Source: Thalassospira sp. HF15
Lineage (GTDB): Bacteria; Pseudomonadota; Alphaproteobacteria; Rhodospirillales; Thalassospiraceae
Length of the DNA: 64,000 bases
Direction of reading: 5' to 3'
NCBI RefSeq assembly: GCF_011806525.1
Contig: NZ_JAAVKI010000003.1
Coordinates: forward strand, 558,001-622,000
Part shown: in pieces, positions 54,986-64,000 of the stretch
How positions within the stretch are numbered: position 1 is the stretch's first letter
Layout of the letters: each line of letters starts with the position of its first letter
The notes under the pieces: generated by a model
Seen by the model: only the letters and a program-made list of their open reading frames with translations
The model's database searches: none
What the model was told of the DNA's origin: nothing
Position numbers and translations under genes: made by a program

Positions 54986-55690
54986 TCAGGAAACGTGCTT
55001 GCGCAAAATTTCCATGGCGGCATTTAGTTGGGTCATGCGCTGGTGGGAGCCATAATTACTGTCCGGGTGGTGGATGGCCGCAAGAACGCGGTACTTGGCG
55101 CGGATCGCGCGCATATCGGGCCGCGCACTGGGGGCAAAGCCCATGACATGCAGCGCTTCGTTAAAGGTCGTGACACCCCGATCAAGCGGATCAAAAGCCA
55201 GATTATCAACGATCTGACGCAGGCGTTCGAGTTCCTCGCGCGATTGCAGAAGTTCGACGGGGGGCTCTGCCTGGCGCTTTTTAAGGGCGCGGGCTTCTTC
55301 AAGGGCGGCACGTTCGGCAGCCAGAACGTCGGATTTCTCCACGCGCATGTTCACATCGCCCGCATCGAAATCGATCGCCATTTTCAGCGCCTTACGCACC
55401 GTGACCACCGAAAAGCCCGGCGGCAGGCGCAATTGCAAGCGGGGTTTGCGCCGCCAAGGCCGTCCTTCGGCGGGGCCGGATTTCAAGACGATGGTTTCAC
55501 GATCCCCCTTGGGCGGGTCACCGGGGTCCTGATACTCGTCAATCGCCTTTTCCGGGACAATCAGCATGACCGAACGCGCCAGATCGGCGGCATTCACGCC
55601 GCGCCGTTCGGCCAGTTGTAGCACCGCATCACGAAAGATCGAGGAACAGGGAATGGTGTAGGACTGCTTGACGGTGGAAGAAGACGACAC
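54986..55690 (-). CDS. J-domain-containing protein
   Basis: A 234-residue protein with a C-terminal J-like domain: RAKYRVLAAIHHPDSNYGS (about residues 198-216) carries the HPD motif that stimulates DnaK. The N-terminal 150 residues are unrecognised; residues about 75-125 are basic, about 120-170 coiled (AERAALEEARALKKRQAE). GTG 55690 follows AAGGGA. It may direct DnaK to a particular client. Confidence 0.8.
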   Translation of the reverse strand: MSSSSTVKQSYTIPCSSIFRDAVLQLAERRGVNAADLARSVMLIVPEKAIDEYQDPGDPPKGDRETIVLKSGPAEGRPWRRKPRLQLRLPPGFSVVTVRKALKMAIDFDAGDVNMRVEKSDVLAAERAALEEARALKKRQAEPPVELLQSREELERLRQIVDNLAFDPLDRGVTTFNEALHVMGFAPSARPDMRAIRAKYRVLAAIHHPDSNYGSHQRMTQLNAAMEILRKHVS

Positions 55691-56658
55691 AGAACAATCC
55701 CTTTAAGGCACTGAAATACATGACTTAAATCGGAAGTCGAAAATGCAGGTCATGCCTGCTATCGACCCGATAAGGATGAAGTGTATCGACGGATTCCGGC
55801 CCCTGCAACTGCATTTGCAGTCAAAATTGAATCGCTTCCGATTCATTCACAGGCCAATTAGCGACTCGTTGAGAATGCAAGGAGTCCACAACCATATATC
55901 AACATATTGATATCGCTTGTTGTTTTGGATGTGACGCACAGAAATCAAGAAATACGGCCTAGTTTGATCTCCGATGAGTTATCCACAGGCCCCATTCGGG
56001 CGCGATAAGGGAGAATGCGATTAAGTAATTGATATTAAAAGATTTAAGCAAGACCGCCCATTGAACAACAAGGGCTTACTGGCGGCACAAGAAATTTCAA
56101 AATCTCTGTGCGATTGCGTTGCTTGGTCGGCACCCTTCTTTAAAAACAACTTATGCAGTTAGCCTAAAGCCAGTTCGAAACATAACCGAAAGTAAATGAG
56201 GTGTTAATTTCACACCAAACACCGTGTTTTGGTCCTCAAATGGGGATTTTCAGGCCAAATTCAGGGATTTCACACCCCTCGTAAAACCCTGTTATTATAT
56301 TGATTTATATAATATTTTTAGATAACCCACGCGAGCAGAAGTTGCCTGAGACGTCGAGTGCACCAATCATTTCGGGTTGTTGACGTTTTCTATCTACATA
56401 TGCAGTTTTTTGACGTCGCGAAGCGTCATAATTGCGCTGATTTAAGGTTTTGCGAAATTTTATGACCTGCTGGAGGCCGCATAAACCCTTGGAAAGTGGA
56501 CCGTTTTGCACCACGCCCTGAAACCGGGCGCAAGAAATGTTAAGCCAACGGTTTTAACGGCGCCTGTCGTCGGGAAGTGGGGGTGTCTTAACAGAACAGG
56601 GTGCGAGGATGGCGGGCAGAGACAGTATTCGTCCCAGCGCGGGCCGGGCTGCCGTGGT
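55691..56658. other. 968-base gene-free AT-rich stretch
   Basis: No credible gene; one 69-codon minus frame (56305-56514) has no family-like sequence. It contains a perfect DnaA box TTATCCACA (55979-55987), an AT-rich run at 56289-56322, and a chain of small perfect hairpins: GCAGG-N5-CCTGC (near 55746), CTGCAA-N6-TTGCAG (near 55803), GAATCG-CTTC-CGATTC (near 55829) and ATATCAA-CATA-TTGATAT (55896-55913). Functions of this kind are unproven. Confidence 0.5.
55979..55987 (+). promoter_or_regulatory. DnaA box
   Basis: Exact consensus TTATCCACA inside the 968-base gap. A one-mismatch copy, TTGTCCACA, lies at 54961-54969. Two sites are too few to call an origin. Confidence 0.5.
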
Positions 56659-57384
56659 TTAGCTGGCGTCCGTGCCTTGCAGCAGATCAATCACGTCAGG
56701 CAGGATCCGCTTGACGATAACATCAACACCATCGGCATTGGGGTGCATGCCGTCATCCTGGTTAAGGCCGGGTTCGGCAGCGACGCCTTCAAGGAAAAAC
56801 GGATAAAGATCAACCTGATAGCTGCTGGCAAGGTCGGGATAGATGCTGTTGAATTCCGCGCCATAAGCCTTGCCCATATTGGGCGGCGCCATCATGCCGG
56901 CCAGCAGGACATCGACATCCATGCCGCGCAGCTTCTCGAGAATGGCGGCAAGGTTTTCGCGGGTCTGGGACGGCTCCATACCGCGCAGGGCATCATTGGC
57001 ACCAAGTTCGAGCAAGACGGCATCGGGCTTTTCAACCAGCGCCCAGTCAAGACGGGCAAGGCCCGCTGCCGTGGTGTCGCCTGAAACCGAGCTGTTTACG
57101 ACCTGAACGTCATGGCCTGCTTCCTTAAGCGCTGCTTCGAGCTTGGGCGCAAAACCGTTTTCATGGGCAAGGCCATAGCCCGCCATCAGGCTATCGCCAA
57201 ATAAAACAAGGGTTTTTGGCGTTTGATCGGCATCCTGTGCCTTGGTTTCATAGGCAAAGCTGGCCAGACCAAAGGTTACGACAGCAAGCGTGGCAAGGAG
57301 CAAACCGGCGGATTTGCGCAGCCGCGACGCCAGCTTTTTCGTGAACTTGATTACAGTGCGACCTTGCCCAAACGCCAAATTCAT
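56659..57384 (-). CDS. tesA: Arylesterase / SGNH hydrolase (TesA-like)
   Basis: A 241-residue secreted SGNH hydrolase: signal peptide or anchor (LLLATLAVVTFGLASFAYETKA region, about residues 27-50), block I LVLFGDSLMAGYGL with the catalytic serine, block III GANDALRG and block V DGMHPNADG with Asp/His. It hydrolyses esters in the periplasm. The ATG at 57384 has AAGGTGAG upstream. It is divergent from ybbA, the tesA-ybbA-ybbP arrangement seen in many proteobacteria. Confidence 0.95.
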   Translation of the reverse strand: MNLAFGQGRTVIKFTKKLASRLRKSAGLLLATLAVVTFGLASFAYETKAQDADQTPKTLVLFGDSLMAGYGLAHENGFAPKLEAALKEAGHDVQVVNSSVSGDTTAAGLARLDWALVEKPDAVLLELGANDALRGMEPSQTRENLAAILEKLRGMDVDVLLAGMMAPPNMGKAYGAEFNSIYPDLASSYQVDLYPFFLEGVAAEPGLNQDDGMHPNADGVDVIVKRILPDVIDLLQGTDAS

Positions 57385-57563
57385 TACACATCTCACCTTT
57401 ATCTGCTGCGTTCTTGCCGGAGCGGTTTGCAAACGTTTACCCTAAAAGAACGCATACAGAAGTCATTCAGATCAAAAGAAGTCTGAACCAGAAACGTCCT
57501 GATCCGTAAGCTTATGTAACCTGCTTTGCCAATCTTGCAACGGACAACCCGATAGGACCCGAA

Positions 57564-58310
57564 ATGAGTGTGACCGAAACCACCACGATACCGGAACAAA
57601 ATGTCGCCGCGTCTGGTGAGATGCCAAAACAGACAATTGATGTTCAAGACCTGAAGCTTAGGCTGCAGGGTCCGGCCGGGATTGTCGAAATCCTCAAAGG
57701 GGTCGATCTTTCGATTGGTGCGGGTGAGCGCGTCTCCCTTGTTGGTCCGTCAGGCTCTGGCAAGACATCGCTTTTGATGGTTATTGCCGGACTGGAACAA
57801 GCCCAGGAAGGTGTGGTGAAGGTCTGTGGCAAGGACTTGCGCGCCCTTGATGAAGACGGGCTTGCGCTTTATCGCCGCCACCATGTCGGCATCGTGTTTC
57901 AGGACTTCCATCTGATCCCGACGATGAGCGCGTTGGAAAACGTTGCGCTTCCGATGGAATTCGCCGGACGCAAGGATGCCTTTGAAAAGGCGCGCGAGGA
58001 ATTGGAACATGTCGGGCTGGGTCGCCGCACCGATCACTATCCCGGACAGCTGTCTGGCGGGGAGCAGCAGCGCGTCGCCCTGGCCCGTGCCCTTGCGACG
58101 GACCCGGAGCTTCTGCTTGCCGATGAGCCGACCGGTAACCTTGATGGCACCACGGGTGAAACGATTATTGAATTGCTGTTTGACCTGACCAAACGGCGCG
58201 GGTCGACCTTGCTTCTGATCACCCATGATCCGAGCCTTGCCGAGCGGTGTGACCGCACAGTGATGCTGCGTGACGGCGAAATCGTTTCGCAACTGGAATC
58301 GCAATCATGA
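57564..58310 (+). CDS. ybbA: ABC transporter ATP-binding protein (YbbA-like)
   Basis: A 248-residue ABC ATPase: Walker A GPSGSGKTS, signature LSGGEQQRVALARAL, Walker B LLLADEPTGNLD, the MacB/LolD-type pattern. It pairs with the following permease, whose start overlaps its stop by four bases. The transported substrate of YbbAP is not established. Confidence 0.95.
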   Translation: MSVTETTTIPEQNVAASGEMPKQTIDVQDLKLRLQGPAGIVEILKGVDLSIGAGERVSLVGPSGSGKTSLLMVIAGLEQAQEGVVKVCGKDLRALDEDGLALYRRHHVGIVFQDFHLIPTMSALENVALPMEFAGRKDAFEKAREELEHVGLGRRTDHYPGQLSGGEQQRVALARALATDPELLLADEPTGNLDGTTGETIIELLFDLTKRRGSTLLLITHDPSLAERCDRTVMLRDGEIVSQLESQS

Positions 58311-60865
58311 GCACGTCCATTTCCCCCACCGAAGGCGCGGACCGGCTTTGGTCGATTGCCTGGCGTGTCTGCCGACGCGAGCTGCGTGGCGGACTGTCGG
58401 GTTTTCGTATTTTCCTGGCGTGTCTTGCGCTTGGCGTCGGATCGATTGCCGCTGTCGGAAACGTTTCGGAATCCGTTCTATCGGCCCTTGAGCGTGACGG
58501 CCGGAAGCTTTTGGGTGGTGATGTCGAACTGCGTCTGACCCATCAGGAAGCCACCGGCGACCAGATTGAGTGGTTGCGGGCAAACACCGAACGTGTGGCG
58601 GAGCTCGCCACCATGCGCACCACCGCCTATGGCCCCGACCAGCGCCGTCTGGTGGAGCTTAAGGCGGTTGATGATGCCTATCCGCTGTTTGGCGAGATGG
58701 AGCTTGTCGATGGGGTGCCGTTTGACGGGATCCTTGATCAGAAGGATGGTGTCTGGGGCGCTGTAACCGAGGCAGGCTTGCTTGAACGGCTTCAGATCAA
58801 TGTCGGGGATACGGTTGCCCTTGGCGATATTGATGTTCAGATCCGTGGCGTGATTGCGACCGAGCCTGACAAGGCAGTTGGCTTTTTCAACTTTGGCCCG
58901 CGCCTGATGGTGTCGATGGACGGGTTGATGGACACCGGGCTGGTGCAGCCGGGCAGTCTGATCCGCTATTATTACGCTTTGGATATCAATGATAATGAAA
59001 CCCCGACCGCCTTTCGTGAACGGCTTGAAGATCGGTTTGAAGAAGCAGGCTGGCGCATTCGCGATACAGCCAATGCCAACCCGGGCCTGAAACGCTTTAT
59101 CGAACGTCTGACTTTGTTCCTGACCCTTGTTGGGCTGTCGGCGCTTCTGGTTGGCGGGATCGGGGTGGCCAATGCGGTGCGCAGCCATATCGAAAGCAAA
59201 ACATCTGTTATCGCCACGCTGAAATCCATCGGGGCGTCGCATGGCTTGGTGCTTCGGATTTACTTCCTGCAAATCCTTGTTCTGGCCCTGATCGGGATTG
59301 GGATCGGGCTTTTGATCGGGGCAGTGACCCCGGCATTGATTGCGCCGGTTCTTGCCGGACGCTTGCCGATTGATGTGACCCTTGGCCCGGCATTGCCATC
59401 GCTGATCATTGCGACGAGCTTTGGCATTCTGACCACGCTGGTCTTTGCCCTGCCATCGTTGCTGCGCGCGCGGGAGATTCCGGCAGCACGCCTGTTCCGG
59501 TCCAGTGCGGGGCTGTTTAGTGGCAGCCCGGTGCGCAAGCGTGACCTGCCCTATATCGGTGTGCCACTGGTGCTGTTGTTGGTGCTGACAGTACTCACCG
59601 CAACTGACAGGGCGATTGCGCTTGGCTTTATTGGCGGGTCGGCCGCGGCTGTGGTGATTTTCACCTTTGCAGGTCTTGGTATCGTATCCCTTTCGAAACG
59701 GTTGATCACGGGACGCAGCGCCTTTTCCAGACTGGCACTGGCCAACCTGCATCGTCCGGGGGCCAGCACCGTGCCGGTTGCCTTATCGCTTGGACTGGGT
59801 CTCACATTGTTGGTGACGATTTCGGGGATCGAGGGCAACCTTGATAACGAGATCAACGAGAACCTGCCGGACTCTGCCCCGGCATTCTTCTTCCTTGATA
59901 TTCGCCCCGATCAGATCGAACAGTTCCGTGGCCAGCTTTTGGCAAAGGACAATGTTTCGGATGTCGAACAAACACCGATGCTGCGCGGTCGGGTGACGGC
60001 GGTTGACGGGGTTGATTCCAACGATGTCGGTCCGGGTGATGATCGCTGGTTCCTGCGCGGTGACCGTGGCCTTACCTTTGCCGCCGCCCCGCCGCCGGAA
60101 ACCAAACTGGTGCGTGGTGAATGGTGGCCTGCGGATTATAACGATGCGTCCAGGCCGCTTGTGTCGATCAGTGCCGATATCGGGCGGGCCTTTGACCTTG
60201 AGCCGGGCGATACCTTGACCATCAATATTCTGGGGCGTGACATCACGGCCGAGATCGCCAACTGGCGCGAAATCGAATGGCAAAGCCTGCGGATGAATTT
60301 CGCCATGGTGTTTTCACCGGGCCTGATCGACAAGGCGCCCTATAGCCTGATCGCGACTGCGCACATGCCGCGAGAAATGGAAGAACCGGTTGATCGCATG
60401 ATCGGCCTGGACTTCCCGAATGTCTCGGCGATCCGGGTGCGCGAAGCGCTTGAGGCCGCCAATGCCATTCTGGCCGGGATTGGAACCGCATTGAATGCGA
60501 CCAGCATGATTGCGATTGTGGCTGGCGTACTGGTGCTTGGCGGGGCGGTTGCGGCCGGTCGCCGCAAACGCATCTATGATGCCGTGGTGCTCAAGACATT
60601 GGGTGCTACGCGCGCCAACATCCTTTATGCCTATGCGCTGGAATACGGGATCCTTGGTCTTGCCACCGGGGTGATCGCAGCGTTTGTCGGGTCGGTTGCA
60701 GCCTGGTCGGTGCTGGTTCTGATCATGGAGGCCAATTGGGTTCTTCTGCCGATGACCATCATCGGGCCGATTGCGATTGGCCTGTTTGCCACGCTGGCGG
60801 CGGGTTTTGTCGGCACATGGCAAGCGCTGCGCAGTCCGGCAGCCCCGTTGCTACGTAACGAGTAG
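58307..60865 (+). CDS. ybbP: FtsX-like ABC permease (YbbP-like)
   Basis: An 852-residue permease with an N-terminal segment, a large periplasmic domain, two FtsX domains and at least eight membrane segments (e.g. LTLVGLSALLVGGIGVANAV; AGVLVLGGAVAAGRR near residue 740). It forms the YbbAP exporter, related to MacB/LolCDE type VII ABC proteins. It overlaps ybbA by ATGA and is followed by a terminator. Confidence 0.95.
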   Translation: MSTSISPTEGADRLWSIAWRVCRRELRGGLSGFRIFLACLALGVGSIAAVGNVSESVLSALERDGRKLLGGDVELRLTHQEATGDQIEWLRANTERVAELATMRTTAYGPDQRRLVELKAVDDAYPLFGEMELVDGVPFDGILDQKDGVWGAVTEAGLLERLQINVGDTVALGDIDVQIRGVIATEPDKAVGFFNFGPRLMVSMDGLMDTGLVQPGSLIRYYYALDINDNETPTAFRERLEDRFEEAGWRIRDTANANPGLKRFIERLTLFLTLVGLSALLVGGIGVANAVRSHIESKTSVIATLKSIGASHGLVLRIYFLQILVLALIGIGIGLLIGAVTPALIAPVLAGRLPIDVTLGPALPSLIIATSFGILTTLVFALPSLLRAREIPAARLFRSSAGLFSGSPVRKRDLPYIGVPLVLLLVLTVLTATDRAIALGFIGGSAAAVVIFTFAGLGIVSLSKRLITGRSAFSRLALANLHRPGASTVPVALSLGLGLTLLVTISGIEGNLDNEINENLPDSAPAFFFLDIRPDQIEQFRGQLLAKDNVSDVEQTPMLRGRVTAVDGVDSNDVGPGDDRWFLRGDRGLTFAAAPPPETKLVRGEWWPADYNDASRPLVSISADIGRAFDLEPGDTLTINILGRDITAEIANWREIEWQSLRMNFAMVFSPGLIDKAPYSLIATAHMPREMEEPVDRMIGLDFPNVSAIRVREALEAANAILAGIGTALNATSMIAIVAGVLVLGGAVAAGRRKRIYDAVVLKTLGATRANILYAYALEYGILGLATGVIAAFVGSVAAWSVLVLIMEANWVLLPMTIIGPIAIGLFATLAAGFVGTWQALRSPAAPLLRNE

Positions 60866-60890
60866 GACCGCTAACACAGCACTCAGATAG

Positions 60891-60928
60891 ACAAGGCCGG
60901 ATCCAGATGGACCCGGCCTTGTTTTTTG
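60891..60928. terminator. Rho-independent terminator after ybbP
   Basis: Stem ACAAGGCCGG / CCGGCCTTGT with an inner TCCA/TGGA stem, followed by TTTTTT. It lies between ybbP and the convergent acyl-CoA synthetase gene. Confidence 0.92.
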
Positions 60929-60969
60929 GAAAACCATTTCGAAATCGTTCTGAAGTCGCACCGTGATGA

Positions 60970-62586
60970 TCAGGCAATATCGCGCAAGGCACGTCGAACG
61001 ACCTTGCCGGTCGTGGTCATCGGCAATTGATCCAGAAAAGCAATCTCGCGCGGGTATTCGTGCGCGGCCAAACGGGTTTTGACGAAGTTCTTGATTTCGC
61101 TTTCAAGTTCCGGGCTTTGGGCAAATCCATCCGCCAGCACGACAAAGGCCTTTACGATCTGGCCGCGCTGTTCATCGGGCTTGCCGATCACACCGGCCAT
61201 GCGAACAGCAGGATGGGCGATCAGGCAATCCTCGATCTCGCCCGGGCCGATGCGATAGCCAGCCGAGCTGATGACATCATCATCGCGCCCGACAAAGCGG
61301 ATATAGCCATCCTGATCAATGCAGCCCATATCGCCGGTCAGAAGCCATTCACCGACAAACTTGTCGCGGGTGGCTTCGGGATTGCGCCAATATTCAAGGA
61401 ACATCACCGGGTCGGGTGCGCGCACGGCAATGCGGCCCATTTCACCGGGCTCAAGCACCTTGCCACCAAGATCAATCACTGCCACGTCATGACCGGGCAC
61501 GGGACGGCCCATGACACCGGGTTTGGGGTCCATGATCGACTGACAGGAACTGACCACCATGTTGCATTCGGTCTGGCCGTAAAACTCGTTAATGGTGACA
61601 TCAAACACCCGACGTCCCCAATCAAGAAGTTCCGCACCCAATGTTTCACCACCACTTGCTATAGAACGCAGTTTGAAATTGAACCTTTGCGCCATTTCAT
61701 CACCGGCGGCCCGCATCATCTTTAGCGCCGTAGGCGGCAGGAAGGTATTGCGCACGCCATATTCAGCCATCAGGCGAAAGGCATCCTCGGGCGTGAATTT
61801 TTCAAACCGGTGGGCAACAACGGGCACCCCATGATGCCAGGCAGGCAACAGCACATCCAGAAGCCCGCCAATCCACGCCCAGTCAGCCGGGGTCCACATA
61901 ACATCCCCGTCTTCGGGGAAGAAATCATGTGACATTTCGACACCGGGCAAATGGCCAAGCAACACGCGATGCGCATGCAAGGCCCCTTTTGGCTGGCCAG
62001 TGGTGCCGGATGTGTAAATGATCAGAGCCGGTTCATCGGCCCAGGTGTTGACCGGTTCAAATTCGTCGCTGGCCTCGGATGACAGGGCCTTGAAATCAAA
62101 ACAGCCGTCCGGCGCACCATCAATCACATAGACATATTCAAGGGCCGGCAACAGATCACGGATTTCAGCGATCTTGGCGGCACCTTCCTTGTTGGTCACC
62201 AAAGCCTTGGCCGCACAGTTGCCCAGACGGTATTCCAGCGCATCCACCCCGAACAGGGTAAAGAGCGGCACGGCAATACCACCCATTTTATAGGTCGCGA
62301 CATGGGCAATTGCGGTTTCCGGGCTTTGTGGCAACAGGATCCCCACCCGGTCGCCGCGCCGTATGCCATGACGGCGCATGACATTGGCAAAGCGGTTCGA
62401 CAGGCGTTTGATCTGTGAAAATGTGTAATCACGGCGCGTGCCATCGCGCCTGCGATGCATCAGAGCCAGACGATCCGGATCATCCGCCCATTTGTCGCAA
62501 ACATCGACGCCGATATTAAAGTGGGTTGGTACGTTCCAGGCAAATCGAGAACGCACCGAAGCATAGTCAGAACGACTGCCCAGCAT
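60970..62586 (-). CDS. Acyl-CoA synthetase (AMP-binding)
   Basis: A 538-residue adenylate-forming enzyme: A3 motif IIYTSGTTGQPKGALH, A5 block EFYGQTECN, A7 WLLTGDMG and catalytic lysine in MTTTGKVVRRALR at the end. It activates a carboxylic acid to its CoA ester with ATP. The family (medium-chain or acetate-type) is not fixed by sequence alone. The ATG at 62586 follows GGGAGG. Confidence 0.93.
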   Translation of the reverse strand: MLGSRSDYASVRSRFAWNVPTHFNIGVDVCDKWADDPDRLALMHRRRDGTRRDYTFSQIKRLSNRFANVMRRHGIRRGDRVGILLPQSPETAIAHVATYKMGGIAVPLFTLFGVDALEYRLGNCAAKALVTNKEGAAKIAEIRDLLPALEYVYVIDGAPDGCFDFKALSSEASDEFEPVNTWADEPALIIYTSGTTGQPKGALHAHRVLLGHLPGVEMSHDFFPEDGDVMWTPADWAWIGGLLDVLLPAWHHGVPVVAHRFEKFTPEDAFRLMAEYGVRNTFLPPTALKMMRAAGDEMAQRFNFKLRSIASGGETLGAELLDWGRRVFDVTINEFYGQTECNMVVSSCQSIMDPKPGVMGRPVPGHDVAVIDLGGKVLEPGEMGRIAVRAPDPVMFLEYWRNPEATRDKFVGEWLLTGDMGCIDQDGYIRFVGRDDDVISSAGYRIGPGEIEDCLIAHPAVRMAGVIGKPDEQRGQIVKAFVVLADGFAQSPELESEIKNFVKTRLAAHEYPREIAFLDQLPMTTTGKVVRRALRDIA

Positions 62587-62694
62587 ATTTCCTCCCTGTA
62601 TTCGCCGCTGTTCTTGTTTTTTTGGCTGCGGCAAATGTTGCAATGCATGCTAGTTGCAATCGTCCGAAATTGGAAGTTTTCTCTGTTCCTGACC

Positions 62695-64000
62695 CTAGCT
62701 GCCCGGATCCAGCAGGAAGGTAAAGTTGGCAATTTGCCCGGCATCACTGGTTGCCCTTGCATGACAGCCCAGGCAGGTGGCATCCGACTGATCCTGCATG
62801 AAGCTTTCAAGCGTGCTGTTGGTCAGAAAGCGCGGCACTTCACCAACACCAAAAGGCGCCCCGCCCGGATTGCCGATCCATTGCGTGCCAAGCAGCATGT
62901 AGTTTGCAAGAACGCTACCCGACAGCCTGCCCTGCCAGACAAAGTTGCTTTCTGCCGTGCCGGAAAACAGCCGCCAGCATCGCACGATATCGGGCGATGT
63001 GGCCTGCCCCCCCGATGACAGACGGGCATAGGGCGTGTGATCGGCCCATTTCAGGGTTTCAGAGATTGGCTGATTGGCAGGATCGCCTGCAGCCCCCATC
63101 CCGCCATAAAAAGCATATTGCTGATCCACCGCACCTGGCGCCAGACACCCGTTTTCAAACGGTTCCTTGGTGATGATGCTGTTGGGACGTCGCGCATTGG
63201 CCGCCAAAGGGACATTGTCGACATGTTCGAAACTCGACCAGATCCAGCGATCCCCATTGCCACTGGCAACCCGTTGCACAAGATGCATGCCGACCAGGCC
63301 GACCATGACATCAAGGCATTTCGCCCGACCATCAAGCGTCTGATCACCGGAAAGCGATATTCGGGCGGGGCGGGTCAAGTAACGGCTATTCTGCGCTGCA
63401 TCGTCGGTTGGCAAAATGCGCCATGCAAATTTCAGCAATTGCGCCCCCATCACGCCGGGGGCAGCGGGCGGGATAGCCGGGTCAGCGTCGGATATGGCGT
63501 TCTTCGCAGGATCCTTGGCAGAAGCCTTGGTCGAAACCGCACTCACCACCTTGGCCAGATCGGCCTGCAAATGGCCGGTCGGGAAATCAACGGCCTGCCC
63601 GGATTGTGCAAAAGCCGCCCGACCGGAGCGCGTTTGCAGATTATTGGCGGTGATATAGTCTGCGGCGACCGGATTGATGCGGGTTTCAAACAAAACGAAG
63701 TTGCCGGTCTGATCAATCAGAATATCCCCGGTCGATTGCAGATAGCTTGCCAGCAACAAATGCCCGTCTGGCAGATCCTTGCCGCAGGCCGGGTTGGGAA
63801 AAGTGACCTCGGCGAACAGATCGCGCTTTGTCGGAAAGGTTTCCCACCGTGCGGGCTGGTTCGGGCGATGCAGCGGGTCCATCAGCGATGTGAAGGCCTG
63901 CCAGGAAAACCGATCGAACGGGCGTTGTGCGTGATAGGCGAGAAACCGGTAGACGAAGCTGGCATCGAATTCCGGCACATCGACCGGGGCGATGGCGCAA
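62695..64000 (-). CDS. Haem-motif hypothetical protein (partial, N-terminus off the right edge)
   Basis: The minus-strand frame is open from 64000 to the TAG at 62695 (about 434 residues); the upstream codons before GTG 63978 continue in frame, so the gene runs off the window. Near the C-terminus is a single CLGCHA haem-binding motif. Other blocks (WIWSSFEHVDNVPLAANAR, PARISLSG) are unrecognised to me. It may be a c-type cytochrome-like protein of unknown role. Base use matches the neighbourhood. Confidence 0.7.
   Translation of the reverse strand, partial: CAIAPVDVPEFDASFVYRFLAYHAQRPFDRFSWQAFTSLMDPLHRPNQPARWETFPTKRDLFAEVTFPNPACGKDLPDGHLLLASYLQSTGDILIDQTGNFVLFETRINPVAADYITANNLQTRSGRAAFAQSGQAVDFPTGHLQADLAKVVSAVSTKASAKDPAKNAISDADPAIPPAAPGVMGAQLLKFAWRILPTDDAAQNSRYLTRPARISLSGDQTLDGRAKCLDVMVGLVGMHLVQRVASGNGDRWIWSSFEHVDNVPLAANARRPNSIITKEPFENGCLAPGAVDQQYAFYGGMGAAGDPANQPISETLKWADHTPYARLSSGGQATSPDIVRCWRLFSGTAESNFVWQGRLSGSVLANYMLLGTQWIGNPGGAPFGVGEVPRFLTNSTLESFMQDQSDATCLGCHARATSDAGQIANFTFLLDPGS

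Noticed and set aside
56305-56514. A 69-codon minus-strand frame
   Set aside because: No ribosome site and no protein-like pattern; kept as part of the gene-free stretch.
55691-56658. Chromosomal origin of replication
   Set aside because: Only one perfect DnaA box and one with a mismatch; typical origin neighbours (dnaA, hemE, parAB) are absent.
1-64000. CRISPR arrays, prophage, insertion sequences or plasmid genes
   Set aside because: No spaced direct repeats, transposases, integrases or phage structural genes were found.

Overview
The window is a 64 kb piece of chromosome from a GC-rich, Gram-negative alphaproteobacterium, probably a marine heterotroph close to Thalassospira or another member of Rhodospirillales. 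This placement is an inference from gene content: a psp cluster with its own PspF, the kdsB-pheA-cytochrome c neighbourhood, a DUF1127 protein, yejABEF, and many branched-chain and acyl-CoA catabolic genes with protein styles typical of the group. Almost all of it reads as ordinary chromosomal backbone; there is no prophage, insertion sequence, CRISPR array or rRNA. One tRNA-Ser(GGA) is present.

Layout. 1-2640: phage-shock operon pspA-pspB-pspC (minus strand, pspC cut by the window edge) with a sigma54 promoter, and divergent pspF. 2777-5797: a single visibly AT-rich gene for a 1006-residue reverse transcriptase fused to a C-terminal nitrilase domain, the architecture of type 1 defence-associated reverse transcriptases (DRT1/UG1). 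It sits between two intact backbone genes and is the clearest accessory gene in the window. 5839-9100: acyl-CoA dehydrogenase, beta-carbonic anhydrase, and a SbtB/SbtA-type PII protein and bicarbonate transporter pair. 9266-12253: thiolase, isovaleryl-CoA dehydrogenase and hotdog thioesterase, preceded by a LiuR-like operator. 12801-17765: solute-binding protein, RGG-tailed DEAD-box helicase, chemoreceptor. 17840-22347: pheA, kdsB, membrane-anchored cytochrome c, and two tandem inositol-monophosphatase-family phosphatases. 22385-30196: transporters (LysE, four EamA/DMT, a CPA-type antiporter), DinB and an AsnC regulator; three of the EamA genes are in tandem. 30275-34904: SDR, pterin dehydratase, uracil-DNA glycosylase-like protein, GST, M17 aminopeptidase, MarR. 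35178-42565: LysE, an acidic exported protein, and the complete yejABEF oligopeptide ABC operon. 42740-50057: LysR, DUF1127, methyltransferase, quinone oxidoreductase, tRNA-Ser, and a MarR/EamA divergent pair with two near-identical palindromic operators. 50137-55690: ProC-like, ThpR, pirin, aldo-keto reductase, FIST and J-domain proteins. 55691-56658: a 968-base gene-free AT-rich stretch. 56659-64000: tesA/ybbA/ybbP, an acyl-CoA synthetase, and a partial haem-motif protein.

How the parts may work together. The bicarbonate transporter, its PII-like partner and carbonic anhydrase lie next to leucine/short-chain acyl-CoA degradation genes, pathways that contain biotin-dependent carboxylation steps needing bicarbonate; a shared role in bicarbonate supply is plausible but inferred. 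The anti-phage candidate lies directly downstream of, and in the same direction as, the phage-shock activator pspF with no visible terminator between them, so read-through from pspF is possible. Several regulator genes have clear palindromes at their promoters, giving testable operator predictions.
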